NCBI GenBank assembly: GCA_018340375.1
Contig: JAFFJZ010000053.1
Span: 682,001-746,000, forward strand
Source: Gonatopus flavifemur
Lineage: Eukaryota; Arthropoda; Insecta; Hymenoptera; Dryinidae
Direction: 5' to 3'
Length of the DNA: 64,000 nt
The position numbers and the translations under genes are program-made. The notes under the pieces are model-generated. The model did not search any database and was not told where the DNA came from. It saw only the letters and a list, made by a program, of their open reading frames with translations. Below are positions 20,280-31,939 of the stretch, one piece after another. The first letter of the stretch is position 1. Each line of letters starts with the position of its first letter.

Positions 20280-22830
20280 GTATATTAAATCGACGCTCGA
20301 AGTTTCTATTTTTTGCAATGCTGTGGTTTGAGTCTGTATCCAAATTTTTGTTTACTTTCAAGATCATTATTTCATTTCCTTGGAGACTTACAGAACTCCC
20401 TTATTGAAAGTGATTGTGCTGATTTGGAATACCTTTAGTTCTGTATGATACTAATAATTGATAATCCTAGGTGTCATTAGTCAATGCCGCATATCTGAGT
20501 CACTGTGTTTGATACCATGTATTGATAAACAATAGTGAGTATACCCTGTAACAATAAACAATACTGGATATAGTTGATCAATACCATGTATCGATGAACA
20601 ATATTGGATGTAGTTGATCGATACCATGTATTCATGAACAATATTGGATACAGTTGGTCTATGCCATGGATCGATGAATAAAATTGGATATAGTTGATCG
20701 ATACCACATATCCTTGTAGAAGATCATATTTAGGTTGTTTGAACTGTATATATGACCCTGGTGAAAGGGAAGCGTGTAATAGAAAGTGTCAGGAACGTAG
20801 TTGGAAAGTATTTGGAACGTGGATTTAAGCGTATACTGAGCGTCAAGTGAAACATTAAGAGTGGTTCGAACGTATATTTGAAGTGTGTGGAGCGTATCCG
20901 AAGAAACCCCAATTTCATAGAAACCGGGCTTTACGCACGGAAGCGTAATCCAAGAGTGGATAGGAAACATATGAGAAGTATTACGAAAGTAATCTGAAAC
21001 ATGCTTACGCTTCCGTTACTCTTTATGACACGCTTCCCTTTCACCAGGGGAACCTTAATCTTGATTTCATTTATGGAAATTGCAATTGTAGATCTCTTTC
21101 AATTTCATAAAACTATTTTGAATTAAATCTTACGAAAGCTTCTCAAATTGATATTTCAGTACTGGATGTACTATACTGAAAATCATTTCAGTTCTTTGGG
21201 TTGATTTTTCATAGAAGAGTTTGTTTTTCGTGATTTATTAAGTTATACAAACAATTTTCACAAAACCCCAGTAATTTGACACTTTTGAATCATGAAACAT
21301 TTATTCTGATACATAGTTTAAAGTGTTTTGTCTTTTCAGATACCCAAGAACGTTTCAAACAAAACATTTCATTCTAAGTATCTACATTTCATTGGAAACA
21401 TGTCATTCAATGGAATATTTTGATCACAGTCTTCTTGTATTGTCAGAGTTCCTCTCAGATTCATATACTCTTACTAAAATACATTGAAAATCTGAATTAT
21501 TCTTTGACTTATTCTCTTTTCATGGGCTTTTTTAATGGCTTAGGTATATGTTAATCGTATAACACTAATATACAACTATCCAATTGCATTGTAAAATATA
21601 ACACCTTCTCATGTATACATCTCATACATCTGTACCGTTTACTGTGGAACATTCATTATATTTCGAACATTTATCACAATTAATGAAATTACTATACATA
21701 ATTCAACCTAACATAAACAAGATATACTGAATGTTTCATAATGAAGGCCACAGGCCACAGATATATGAGATGAATACATGAAAAGGTATTACATTTTACA
21801 ATAAAATTGGATAGTTGTATATTAGTGTTATACGATTGATAAACATATACACAAGCCATTAAAAAAGCCCATGAAAAATAAGTCAAAGAATAATTCAGAT
21901 TTTCAATGTATTTCAGTAAGAGTATATGAATCTGAAAGGAACTCTTACAATACAAGAAGACTGTGATCAAAATATTCCATTGAATGACATATGTTTTCAA
22001 TGAAACCTAGATACTTAGAATAAAATGTTTTGTTTGAAACGTTCTTGGGTATCTGAAAAGACAAAACACTTTAAACTATATATCAGAATAAATGTTTCAT
22101 GATTCAAAAGTGTCAAATTACTGGAGTTTTGTGAAAATTGTTTGTATAACTTAATAAATCACGAAAAACAAACTCTTTTATGAAAAATCAACCCAAAGAA
22201 CTGAAATGATTTTCAGTAAAGTACATCCAGTACTGAAATATCAATTTGAGAAGCTTTCGTAAGATTTAATTCAAAATAGTTTTATGAAATTGAAAGAGAT
22301 CTACAATTGCAATTTCCATAAATAAAATCAACATTAAGGTTCATATATACAGTTCAAACAACCGAAATATGATCTTCTACAAGGATATGTAGTATCGATC
22401 AACTATATCCAATTTTGTCCATCGATCCATGGCATCGATCAACTGTATCCAATATTGTTCATGAATACATGGTATCGATCAACTACATCCAATATTGTTC
22501 ATCGATACATGATATTTATCAACTATATCCAGTATTGTTTATCGTTACAGGGTATACTCACTATTGTTCATAAATACATGGTATCACACACAGTGACTGA
22601 TGAGGTATGAGTCATGAGGTATTGGCTAATGACACCTAAGATTATCAATTATTGGTATCATATAGAACTAAAGGTATTCCAGATCAGTACCATCACTTTT
22701 AATAAGAAAATTCCATAAGTTTACAAGAGAATGAAATAATTATCCTGAAAGTGAACAAAAGTTTGGATGAATATTCAAAACCAAGCATTGCAAGACATAG
22801 AAAATCTGAGCATCGATCTAATATGAATAA
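20280..22830. repeat. 2.5-kb long inverted repeat
   Basis: Arms of roughly 1.1-1.3 kb mirror each other from about 20280 and about 22830 inward to a loop near 21640-21720. Landmarks: GATAACAATTATTGATAATC-like sequence near 20450 against 22640; a series of about 60-bp units containing TTCATCGATACATGG / ATCAACTATATCCAATATTG near 20520-20705 mirrored at 22400-22570; and GATTCATATACTCTTACT near 21460 mirrored at 21915. Open frames of up to 103 codons here are mirror images and not genes. The left arm carries an extra 294-bp MITE. Confidence 0.9.
20756..21049. repeat. 294-bp MITE (CCCTGGTGAAAGGGAAGCG) with an empty site in the other arm
   Basis: Perfect terminal inverted repeats beginning CCCTGGTGAAAGGGAAGCG are flanked by GA on both sides (20754-20755, 21050-21051). 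The mirror arm of the 20280-22830 inverted repeat (near 22340-22350) runs straight through this place with a single GA, so the other arm is an uninserted site. This establishes a 2-bp target duplication. Confidence 0.93.
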
Positions 22831-23448
22831 GCTGGGATATTCTACTTTAGGACAGGTGATATTTTAATTCACAAATAGGTGAAGTATAATTCACTCTCTA
22901 CTTACGAGTGATACTTTTCATTCTAGTTTGAAAAGTGGAGGGATTCACTCTACCAAAGTGATCTTGTCACTCTTGGAGAGTGAAAGTGCCAATGCATTTT
23001 ACATTGAGAGTGGAAATTTCACTCTTAGAAATTCAGGGGGTATACTGTAGTAATAACTACAACTCTTCACTTAGAATATAGATGCAATCAAGAGAAATTA
23101 CCTCTCGAGTCTTGAAATGGATAAAAAGTTATTTGCACTTATGAATCATGCCAATATTGTTGCTCAATCATTTCACTCAAGAACATTTAGAACTTTATAT
23201 AAACGCTCAAAGAATGTTTCGATACGTTTCGTAACCTGATGAGTTCCAAGTACATATTCTACGTACATCCCTGGAATATTTAAAATATTCTTGCTACTTG
23301 ACAAGAAGAAAATTTTAACCAATCGTATTGCCGATCTTCATATGAAGTGCCAAAATGTTCTAAGGATGAGATATTGAATTTCAAATTCATTCGTTTTCTT
23401 TTTCTTGTAATAGAAAATAATGTTGATATACTTCATAATCAATTGCAG
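22831..23448. other. Upstream flank of the first visible Spaetzle-like exon
   Basis: It contains an inverted motif set AGTGATATTTTAATTCAC / TTCACTCTCTAC near 22855-23035. Otherwise it is AT-rich intronic sequence. No exon recognised. Confidence 0.4.
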
Positions 23449-23586
23449 GGTCCACACAGACGAGAAACGAAGTAGAAGTAGAAGATCTACAGCCTCTTCT
23501 ACTCCTTCCTCTGTCTCAGAACTGGATTCAGTACACGAAGACACTACAAGAAATGGTCGGAAATTCTGTGAGAATGGTGGAGGAGT
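23449..23586 (+). CDS. Spaetzle-like cystine-knot gene, internal exon A
   Basis: The exon lies between acceptor TTGCAG (23443-23448) and strong donor GTAAGTAG (23587). Its first base completes a codon from an unseen upstream exon. The open frame from 23450 encodes VHTDEKRSRSRRSTA, an acidic/Ser stretch, then RKFCENGGG and two bases of Val. Exon B supplies the last base in phase and continues LCMLYKAFQGE. Basic, Ser-rich pro-region linkers followed by a short Cys-containing segment occur before the knot in Spaetzle-family precursors (known family; placement inferred). Family members are secreted, proteolytically activated dimers that bind Toll receptors in immunity or neural development. A second frame of this exon is also open, so the choice rests on the in-phase join. 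Confidence 0.78.
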
Positions 23587-23662
23587 GTAAGTAGAATTAA
23601 ATTATTGTCAATAGAATATAATTCATTTCATGACAAAAAAACACACATAACGTAGTGTTATA

Positions 23663-24983
23663 CACGGAGAAAAAGTATAATGTAAATTTAACATCAGTGC
23701 ATAGATAAAACTTTGAATGTAATTCCTACATTAATTTTGATGAAACTCACATGATACATACATGATCATTGCTTTGGAAGATTGTAGAGATTACGCCAAT
23801 CCAAAAATATATTTATTATGATATTATTGACCACAAACAATGTAAAGTTTCCATCACACTCGACTGAATCTACTATTCACGAACGTGATGCCACAAGGCA
23901 TGCTCAACCACATTTCCACTCATTCAATGCTATAGCAATCTAATGTACATTGAACAAGTACAGTTGCTAATGTTACCTATGCTCTTTTGAATGATAATCT
24001 GATTCATTTCCCAGGAATTCTATTCTCATTCTAAAATATACAGTTACCGCAATCTGATGTGTTTTCAACAATTGTTTCTGCAAAAACTACTCGCTTGTGT
24101 GGGTAATACTACTGAGAAGCGTTGTAACGCTCCTTTCAGTTCAAAATTATTAAAATCGCGTCACAAAGATGGCAAAAACAGTTGAAACAGTTTTCCGCGA
24201 GTAGCAGTTTGTTCCTACATTTGATATATATTAAAAACTTGAATCTCCACTCATAGCGTACGTTTAGTGAGAATGATAGAATAAAGCGACATAAGCGACA
24301 TTGTACTGTAATATGTAATATGTAAGATGTAAGATGTAAGATGTAAGATGTAAGATGTAAGATGTATGTTAAGGTAATAAATTCTAGTTGAGTAATTGAA
24401 GTTCATTTCACTGCTCAAAAGTGCATTTGTATATATTGTCTAATTGCAAATTCAACAAAAAACACAACAGCAAGAATTATTTGTGAAGATACCATTTTTT
24501 TTATCTCAACTGTCAGTGAAAATTCATAAAAATGCGACGCGAATAATGTAAAATTTCAATCACTCAAATTTTATCCCCATTTCTGTGGCTTTTGGAGAAT
24601 TACCAAAAATTGTTGTAATTATTATCGTAGTTCTCGCGTATGCATAAAATATATAAATGAGCCATTGAAATTCTATTCGAAAATCCTGACATGTATTTTA
24701 CATTAGACTGATGTAAAAATTTCATGAGTTTGGAGTAAATATCGCTTGTCATACTGTTTATATTTCATTCATTACAACAATAGAATTTACATTTGATATA
24801 TGTAATAGTTATGAGATGCGTATGTTGAAATTACATCAGATTGCGGTAGAATTGCGACGTTTTTAATTTACAGCAAAAATGATGTAGAATTTCCACCGCA
24901 GAAATGCTATCCCTATATTTACATGTCGATTTTGTCAAATTTATCGCAATTGCTGTATCTGCTACCCCAAATTTTTCTCCGTG
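23663..24983. mobile_element. 1.32-kb element with CACGGAGAAAAA ends
   Basis: It begins CACGGAGAAAAAGT and ends ATTTTTCTCCGTG, flanked by TA (23661-23662, 24984-24985). It carries subterminal ATGTAAATTT / AATTTACAT motifs in both orientations and no coding frame. It lies 76 bp downstream of exon A's donor. Confidence 0.8.
24319..24368. repeat. (AAGATGT)n minisatellite
   Basis: About six tandem copies of a 7-bp AAGATGT unit. Confidence 0.95.
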
Positions 24984-25797
24984 TATCAGTAGGTGGGTTT
25001 AATCCGTTCACTCCCAATGTCGTCAATTCAAGAACATCTGGAAATTAATTCCGATTGTAATCATAATCCTTCATTTTGAAACTTATTAGCCATATCACCG
25101 ATCAATGTGAATGGTTGAAGTGTTTAGGTGGTTGAGGTTTAACTTTTATCAAGAATTTGTGAGTTATGCTATAATTTTTCACATCTTATTGAAGTTTGGA
25201 GGAAATGCATTGAATTTACCGAGTTGAAATGGACGAGATCACGAAATTCACATGTGGACTCGGATTCTCCCCGGTCCAAGCCGCATTCTGACCTAGGACC
25301 TGCGTCATCCTTCCAAGTCCTGCACGGAAATCTCAGGTTCTCGCTTTACAGCAGCTTGAGAAGTCCCAAATGGGAATTTTCTGAAGGGTTCCGCGCAGGA
25401 CCTGGGAAGTCCCAACTGGTCCCAGGTAAGAATCCTTGTCCGCATAAGAATCTCGCGATCCTGTAAATTCAGGAATTCTCAATTGAGTGTACACCGTTTG
25501 AGAAGTTAAATAGGAACCAATTGCAATTTACAACAATCGCATCGAGAGTATATCCCCAGTTAGCACAAAATGTTGAAAAAACGTTTTCATATGGTCAAGA
25601 TCTTATCCAATCAAAACATTCAAATTCCATCAATATTGTTATTATGGATTTGGAGCTTTAACCTCAAACAATTTTGTGATCTCCATTTCAAGTTATTAAA
25701 TGAAGAACTTCATGGTGAAGTGTGGTGCCGTAAGCACACGAAATTGAGAGGATGAGAAATAATCAATCCGTTTGATCCAATCCCACATTGGAAACTA
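24984..25797. other. Intronic stretch, no gene recognised
   Basis: A slightly GC-richer patch at 25240-25450 contains repeated CCCAAATGGGAA / AGTCCCAA motifs and an 80-codon frame without a known domain. A CCCAGTTAGCACAAAATGTTG segment at about 25556 resembles the start of the CCCAGATAGCA-type MITEs. Confidence 0.4.
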
Positions 25798-26676
25798 CCC
25801 AATAAACACACGCACGTTTTAAAAACGTCAAAAACAGTCAATAACCACACGTTGTGAATTAGTAATATTCTTGCGTTAATTCAACGTAAAAATGTCGCGG
25901 CAGAGCACGTGTTTTTCAACCGTAAAATAACGTCATATCAACGGTTTAAACATCGTTTAAAAGACGTTAAGTAGTGACGTGTCCTCATGATGGTTCTAAA
26001 ACGTGAATTGAATCCAACAAATTATTTTGAAAACTCTTCATTCAATATCGAGAACAATAGTATTTCTGAGTATGGCAAAATTTGGAAAGTACACGGAAAG
26101 AAGAAAACAGCACTGGTTACTGTCCATAACAGCAATCAGTTGAAAAACAAATGAAAACACGCTTGGAAGATAGAGGTTAGCGCGATCACAGTGATGTGCA
26201 CTGCAGTGAAATTCGTCAATGCTGCTTGGACATTAACGGTTACTGGGAGACGCAGTAATGAACGGCGTGAATTTGATTTTTCATTTTTTTTCAATGAATT
26301 ACTGTGATTCACAGTAACCATTGCTGTTTTCTTTTTTCCGTGTATGCCACACTATTTACTATCTTGCTCTTTGTTGAAATTCTAACCATTGTTCGGTTTC
26401 GTTCGATATTTTTAGCAGAATTTATCTTCAATTGAAGTTCAAACACATTTTAAACGCGTGATTCAAACCCGTTCAAAACACGTTTCTTGAGGACGTCGTT
26501 GGATGGTTACTTTTGAATATTAGTTTAAATTACACGTCATCAGAACGTAATTCCTGTTCGTCTTATTTCCCTGTCAAATTTCAACTAAAAATCAACGTTA
26601 TGAAATCAACGACTGACGTCCGTTTGACAGTCTAACGTTCTTCCAACGTTGAAATAACGTGTGTGCGTTTATTGGG
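25798..26676. mobile_element. 0.88-kb element with CCCAATAAACACACGCACG ends
   Basis: The left end CCCAATAAACACACGCACG and the right end GTGTGTGCGTTTATTGGG are inverted repeats, flanked by TA (25796-25797, 26677-26678). The interior has repeated AACGTCANNAACG-like motifs in both orientations. A second element is nested at 26092-26342. Confidence 0.85.
26092..26342. repeat. 251-bp nested palindrome (CACGGAAAGAAGAAAACAGC)
   Basis: The ends CACGGAAAGAAGAAAACAGC and GCTGTTTTCTTTTTTCCGTG are inverted; TA flanks both (26090-26091, 26343-26344). It lies within the CCC-ended element at 25798-26676, so the CACGG-type insertion is younger there. Confidence 0.88.
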
Positions 26677-26888
26677 TATTGGAACGATTGTAATCCTATC
26701 CTAATCAATTCAAAACATCCCTGTTTCCACCAGGACAATAACAAAGTACATTCAAGTACATCGACGGGAATAATATGATTATTTGGATACAATCCAATTA
26801 CATCCCGAAGAAAAAAATTGACTATAATCCAGATATGAACCTATATCTGAATTAGATATGAATTTTGACCAAATCTGATTCAGATCTA

Positions 26889-27403
26889 TTAGGTGTACAA
26901 CTTTGCTTCCGCCGTTTTTTTCCGGAATTCGACGCTGGTTGTAAAAAACTGGTGATACATTTATGATTCAAAGTATTGTCCATCGCTGGCCACTACTTTC
27001 TCCTATCTTTCGGGCAGCATACGAATCCCGCGGTGAAAAAACTGGTCATCTTTTGAAGCGATCCACGAATCGATCCAATTTTTTACTTCTTCATAAGACC
27101 GGAAGTGCTGGTCAGCTAGGCCGTGTGCCATTGATCGAAACAAGTGATAGTCCGAGGGAGCAACGTCTGGAGAATACGGCGAGTGGGATAGGACTTCCCA
27201 TTTCAAAGTTTCCACGTATGTCTTGACCTCTTTCGCAACATGGGGTCAAGCATTGTCATGCTGTAAAATCACTTCATCATGTCTCTCGTGATATTGCGGC
27301 CGTTTGGCTTTCAATGCTCGGCTCAAACGCATTAATTGCGTTCGATAACGATCGCCTGTGATTGTTTCAGTCGGTTTGAACAACTCATAATACACTACAC
27401 CGA
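26889..27403 (-). pseudogene. mariner 3' fragment (irritans type), C-terminal transposase half
   Basis: The minus-strand frame from about 27403 to 26965 reads GVVYYELFKP, LQHDNA, then a stop, then YSPDVAPSDYHLFRSM and GIRMLPER with a further stop. That is about the last 170 residues of a DD34D transposase with the second and third aspartates present. The terminal repeat TTAGGTGTACAACTTTGCTT at 26889 follows TA and is intact; the 5' half of the element is missing at 27404. The terminal repeat differs from that of the 4147-5432 copy, so it is a separate lineage. Confidence 0.88.
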
Positions 27404-28130
27404 GCGTAGATATTTCAACGATATTTTTGCAAGCTACTTTTGTAATATTGTATTTGTAAATTGAAAGACAAGTACTTTCAAGATCGCATCAATATCGCTG
27501 CAATGCTGATGCAAGGTTCTAACGGAAATGCTCAGTGGGTCAATGCTGACCATTTCCTGCCCTCGCATCCAATTTGCTTGCAAAAAAACATTGTCCACAG
27601 TCTTCAACCGACTGGGATAAAACTCATATAGGGTCACTATCGGATTGTAACTAGAACGTTGTATAAGTTTGATTGCAATCGGATAATAGGAAGAGAAGAT
27701 ATGCGCGGTCGCATATGTTCTTCCGTAAGAATCAGGTTGAAACTTATATGGGACCACTATCAATACCACATATAACCGTGGTTAAAATTTCATGACGATA
27801 GAATGATAGGAACGGAAAATATGCGCGTTCGTAACATGTGCGCATACACACACACACACAGACAGACACGAAACCACGAAAATTTCCCCCAAGTTTGGAG
27901 GCAAATTTTGGCCTAAGAGGTTTGGAGTTTGGAGATAAAAAGTTTTCGGTCCTCGAAGATGATCATAAAGCTTCCCTCTAACCAGGAAGCAAAACAATGG
28001 TTATTGTTCAAGATCACACACATAGACACACAGTCACATGCAAACAATTTCGGAGAACAACTTTTCTCAAATTTGTAAAAAAGATTTGTTATTAAAAGAA
28101 TTCGAAAGTATTATTATTGTGACTCCGTCG
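27404..28130. repeat. Unassigned repeat segment with CA run
   Basis: It contains duplicated ATGCGCGGTCGCATATG / ATGCGCGTTCGTAACATG segments (about 27700 and 27818) and a (CA)n run at 27845-27866. It is part of the interior of the 26804-30815 element; no gene is seen. Confidence 0.4.
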
Positions 28131-29138
28131 TCAAAGATTGGATATTTGATCTGGTTCAGATATAACTGGATCTAATGTTCACTCAACGTATCTTATGAAA
28201 CATGACTTGATCTGATGTTTGATCTCAGAAGATCTGATTATATATGAATAGATTCATAACCAGATAGGGTCTGATCTGATGAGATCTCGTTTTATCTGCC
28301 TGGATATAATTATATCTGATGTTAGATCTAATGAGATCTCATTAGACACAGTACTCCTGAATGGAACAAAAGTTTGACAAAAATGTCGACAAAAACTGCT
28401 TGGGTATTCTTTTTTGCCATTCCCAAAATAGTCGGAAACCATGAAAACCAAAATCATTTCCGTTTTTTTCTCGTTAAAAAACACGAATTTAGTATTTTTT
28501 TGTGCTTGTTGACAAAAAGTAAAGTAACGGTTCTAGGAATTGTGTGTGTGTGTGTATGAATTGAATTCCCAAATTTTCATAATTGTCTAGTGAGATAAGT
28601 ACTAAAAGAAAATGTTGCTGAAGTTTGAATCGTTTATAAAAACGAAACAAAAATTCAAATCCATAAAATCTGATCAATGATCTTGCTTCAAACTCTTGAA
28701 TTAACTCTTTTAAACTGAAAACATCGCTCAGAGAAAAGACTGCAAGATTTTAGTGCTTTAACAACTGAATATTTCGTTATTCGATTGCCAATTCTTTCCA
28801 ATAAACGATTCAAACTTTCGCAACATAAAAGAAATAATTCTGATATTTCATTTTATGGACCACTTTACTGCGGAAGACATAAATGAATTACAAAAAAGTT
28901 CAGAATCACACCGGTTTTAATCCTGGTAAAAATAATGAGAATCTCACATTCTTTGGTTTACTTACAAATTAAACATGAATTCATAAATTACAAAACATAA
29001 CGCGTTGAACACATAACGCGAAGAAAATTCAACAACAGCTGTTCTCAGTCGGTCGGCATAACAAAAATCATGGCCCAAATTGATTCGGTGACGGCCTCAA
29101 TAGTTTTTCAATTCTTGATGTACAGATCTTCGACTTGT

Positions 29139-29327
29139 TCAGATCGAATCCCGAGGCCATTCCGACGAGATGTTGGAGGCAATCTTTAAAATGGTTGAAA
29201 AGTACGGTAGCTTGAAAGTTTTATATACTTTGATAGCCTCAAACGTGGTTTTCAATTCTTTAAGATGCTCGTCGAAATCAAGCCCAACGAACCGGGTAGA
29301 AAAAGGACACCCCACAGCTTTACCCAT
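29139..29327 (-). pseudogene. Protein-like fragment, inverted partner 1 (STRFVGLDFDEHLKELKT)
   Basis: The minus-strand frame encodes STRFVGLDFDEHLKELKT followed by TFEAIKVYKTFKLPYF. A diverged copy is read on the opposite strand at 29555-29720 with STRFMGPDLDKHVKELKTTF. Codon-level similarity between the inverted copies suggests a former coding sequence, but I recognise no family. Confidence 0.45.
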
Positions 29328-29362
29328 AGTTTTGAAAGTTGAAAAAGGGTATTGGTCTCAAG

Positions 29363-29503
29363 TAGTGATCGGCGATATTTGGAAATATCGATATTTTTTA
29401 TAGAATTTTTGTCGAGTTTATATTGAATTTGATCAAATATCGATAAAAACTCCATACAAATTTTATATGAAATATCGATATCGTGAAATATCGCCGATCA
29501 CTA
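29363..29503. repeat. 141-bp hAT MITE (TAGTGATCGGCGATATTT), copy 2
   Basis: Same length and nearly identical to 7628-7768. Exact 8-bp duplication GTCTCAAG at 29355-29362 and 29504-29511. Almost no divergence between the copies points to recent mobility. Confidence 0.95.
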
Positions 29504-29554
29504 GTCTCAAGGGTCCGTGGCATTCAGAAATCTTAGGATCATTCAGTTTGTCGG

Positions 29555-29720
29555 GTGGACTTATCTACCCGATTTATGGGACCTGATTTGGATAAGCATG
29601 TTAAAGAATTGAAGACGACATTTGAGGCTACCAGAGTAACCAAAATTCTAAAGATATACGTACTCCTCAACGATTTTGAAGATTCTCTTCAACATCGCGT
29701 GATGTATAAATTCTTCCTTT
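29555..29720 (+). pseudogene. Protein-like fragment, inverted partner 2
   Basis: The plus-strand frame gives STRFMGPDLDKHVKELKTTF and then FEDSLQHRV. It mirrors the segment at 29139-29327. Unidentified. Confidence 0.4.
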
Positions 29721-29732
29721 TTTTTGTTGAGT

Positions 29733-29941
29733 GCACTGAGAAAAAATGGGGGAGAGCTAACTACATATGAGTTCGAATAAGGGGAATCTCGCCACGCGGT
29801 CGATTCAACCGAATACCGATCGAAATGACCGAATAAGCATTTACTCCAATGGATATTCGGTTGAGCGAACCGCACGGCGAGATTTGCCGTATCCAAATTC
29901 ATGTGCAGTTGAATCCACTACATTTTTTCTAGAACTCAGTA
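29733..29941. repeat. About 210-bp palindromic MITE (CACTGAGAAAAAATG)
   Basis: The inner arms AATCTCGCCACGCGGTCGATT and its mirror (near 29865-29890) pair closely, and the ends resemble CACTGAGAAAAAATG and CATTTTTTCTAGAACTCAGT. Exact termini are uncertain. Confidence 0.6.
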
Positions 29942-30000
29942 TAAACCAGGGAATGTTAAATTCCCGTAATTTTTTCATGATAAAAATCGGTGTGATTCTA

Positions 30001-30239
30001 CACGGAAAATTCCATATTGGTATTAGACCGATATAGAATTATCAATCAACTTCAGTATTATGACAATGATGCTAATCGTTATGACAACGAAACTATGCCG
30101 TGTTTCTAACCGCAGTATCGTTGCTACACCTATACCAGCATAGCTGCGACATTCATTTACTTTGTGGTATGTACGGGTCAATACCATAAGGCTATGGACA
30201 CCATAATATAGTTACCATGACGATACTGTTTTTTCCGTG
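30001..30239. repeat. 239-bp element with CACGGAAAATTCC ends
   Basis: CACGGAAAATTCC at the left, GTTTTTTCCGTG at the right, TA outside both (29999-30000, 30240-30241). Internal TATGACAACGA / TACCATGACGATA motifs occur in both orientations. Confidence 0.82.
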
Positions 30240-30362
30240 TAGAATTTTTTGTAATTCACGAATGTATTTTGCGATGCAGTAGTTCATGAAATCAAATATT
30301 CCAATTATTTCTTCTAGTATTCACCTCATTGAACAATATTGAAAATTTGAGAATTCAATTCA

Positions 30363-30447
30363 TTCACACACACACACGCACACACACAGAGGCGCACGCG
30401 CACGCACATTTACACACGCACTGACGCACACATGCACACACACATAC
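30363..30447. repeat. (CA)n-rich low-complexity run
   Basis: Interrupted CACACACGCACAC sequence; its mirror in the other arm of the 26804-30815 element is the (TG)n at 28540-28556. Confidence 0.85.
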
Positions 30448-31288
30448 AAACACAAAAATTTTACAACCATCACTTTACTTTCTGGTGAAGAGCGAAAAAA
30501 CACAGAATTCGTGTTTTCTAACGAAAAAAAACGAAAATGATTTTGGTTTTCATGTTTTCCGACTATTTTGGGGATGGTGAGAAAGGATATGCAACCAGTT
30601 TTTGTCGACATTTTTGTCAAACTTTCGTTCCATTCAGGAGCACTGTGTAGATATGAACTGAAATATGATCAAAATTTATCTATTTTCAGCAGATGTAACT
30701 AGATCTTCATTATATCTAATCAGATCAACTTTTATCTGAAATATATATAATTTTATCTGAATTAGATCAAATTTTATTTAATTATATCTGATTATATCTA
30801 ATTTTTTTCCCCGGGATACCAAACATTAGGGAAAAGTAAAGTGTCAATTACTTTTTTAAAAGCGAAGGAGCTAACGATTGATCGAGGGATAGCAGGATTA
30901 AAGAGAATAATTTGAGATGTGTCACACCGAAATTAGGAATAATGAGCAAAGGCCGTGTATTTCAAATACCAGGTATAAGCAGCAAACGTATAACGAAAGC
31001 ATAAGGATCCTGAAAAGAATCACAGATAAACATAAAAAGGAAGTAATGTATGAGAGAACAGACGTACTTATCTTGACATTCAACCCACCGAAAAGACCTT
31101 ACTCAATTAAATTGTGCGGAAATCCTTGGTCCAAAAAACTAAATAAACCCTTAGGAAAACCTACTCCATTCTCACCAAAACGTGTCATTTTTACTCAAAT
31201 TCTTTGTAGAAAAAATGAAAAGTTTTGGTCAAAATGGAGTAAATTTTCCTAAGGAAAAATTCTGCTCCCGACTACTTCCGACCTGCTA

Positions 31289-31413
31289 CCCTAACAGCAC
31301 ATCCACCGATTTCTGCGTCGCATCTCCGTGGACTCCACGTGAATAAATGGTGGACGTAGATAGAACGAAGATTCCACGTGGAGGCAACGTAGAAATGTCC
31401 GGTGCTGCACGGG
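31289..31413. repeat. 125-bp MITE related to the 39061-41993 foldback
   Basis: It begins CCCTAACAGCACATCCACCG and ends GTCCGGTGCTGCACGGG, with TA outside both ends (31287-31288, 31414-31415). Inner CTCCACGTGAATAA / TTCCACGTGGAGGCAACGTA motifs match the arms of the large foldback at 39061-41993. Confidence 0.78.
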
Positions 31414-31939
31414 TATGTGTGTTTGTCTCATAAATTTTGGAAATAAAACTAAACATCATTTATATGCTCCATTTCCGAATAAACGCATTTAATGGCTTTA
31501 GGATTGTTTCTATATTTCATTAATCGACTTACTTAGGTCAACTCCTAGCTTTCATGGAACAAACTATTTCATCAAACTTCCACAATTCAAAAATTGTATT
31601 TTTTAGGTTCCGTTCCGCATTTGGAAAAACAGTTTACTTGAAATTCGATATCCGATTTACCAAGAACTGGAGCAAAAATAGAATAGAAATTATGTCGAAT
31701 CAATTCAAACATTTGATACATTCTATGAATTTGTGAACACCTTTTTTTTTGCATTCTACTTGGAAATGAGGATAAGTGTATTCCTAGCTAAAGAGCATTT
31801 GAATTCTTACTGAACCTATCCACCTATAAGACCTACCTACTTGACCTCTAGCTATCCTAACACGCTGTTCCCACAGCAAGTATTGTCACAGATATTGCAC
31901 AGGTGATCGAAGGTTTCTTCACGCATGCTTGTTTATTTT

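Larger units (their letters stand above)
26804..30815. mobile_element. 4.0-kb foldback element, CCC/GGG ends and AGATCTGAT-like repeats
   Basis: The left end CCCGAAGAAAAAAATTGAC matches the inverted right end CCCGGGGAAAAAAATTAGA. AT flanks both ends (26802-26803, 30816-30817). Subterminal AGATCTGAT / AGATATAATC motifs fill 28130-28350 and 30650-30800. The arms carry inverted copies of a conserved block, about 28352-28600 against 30350-30650, each ending in CA/TG microsatellites. A mariner fragment and a hAT MITE are nested inside. The smaller element at 41293-41642 has the same termini. Confidence 0.75.

Noticed and set aside
21692..22000. 102-codon minus-strand frame, Tyr/Ser rich
   Set aside because: It lies in one arm of the 20280-22830 inverted repeat, has no domain, and its mirror in the other arm is not conserved as protein.
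24319..24368. Possible telomeric repeat
   Set aside because: AAGATGT is not the insect TTAGG repeat and spans only about 50 bp inside an intronic element.
25224..25466. 80-codon frame in a GC-richer patch
   Set aside because: Considered as a host exon, but it contains internal repeats, no clear splice sites in phase with exons A-C, and no domain.
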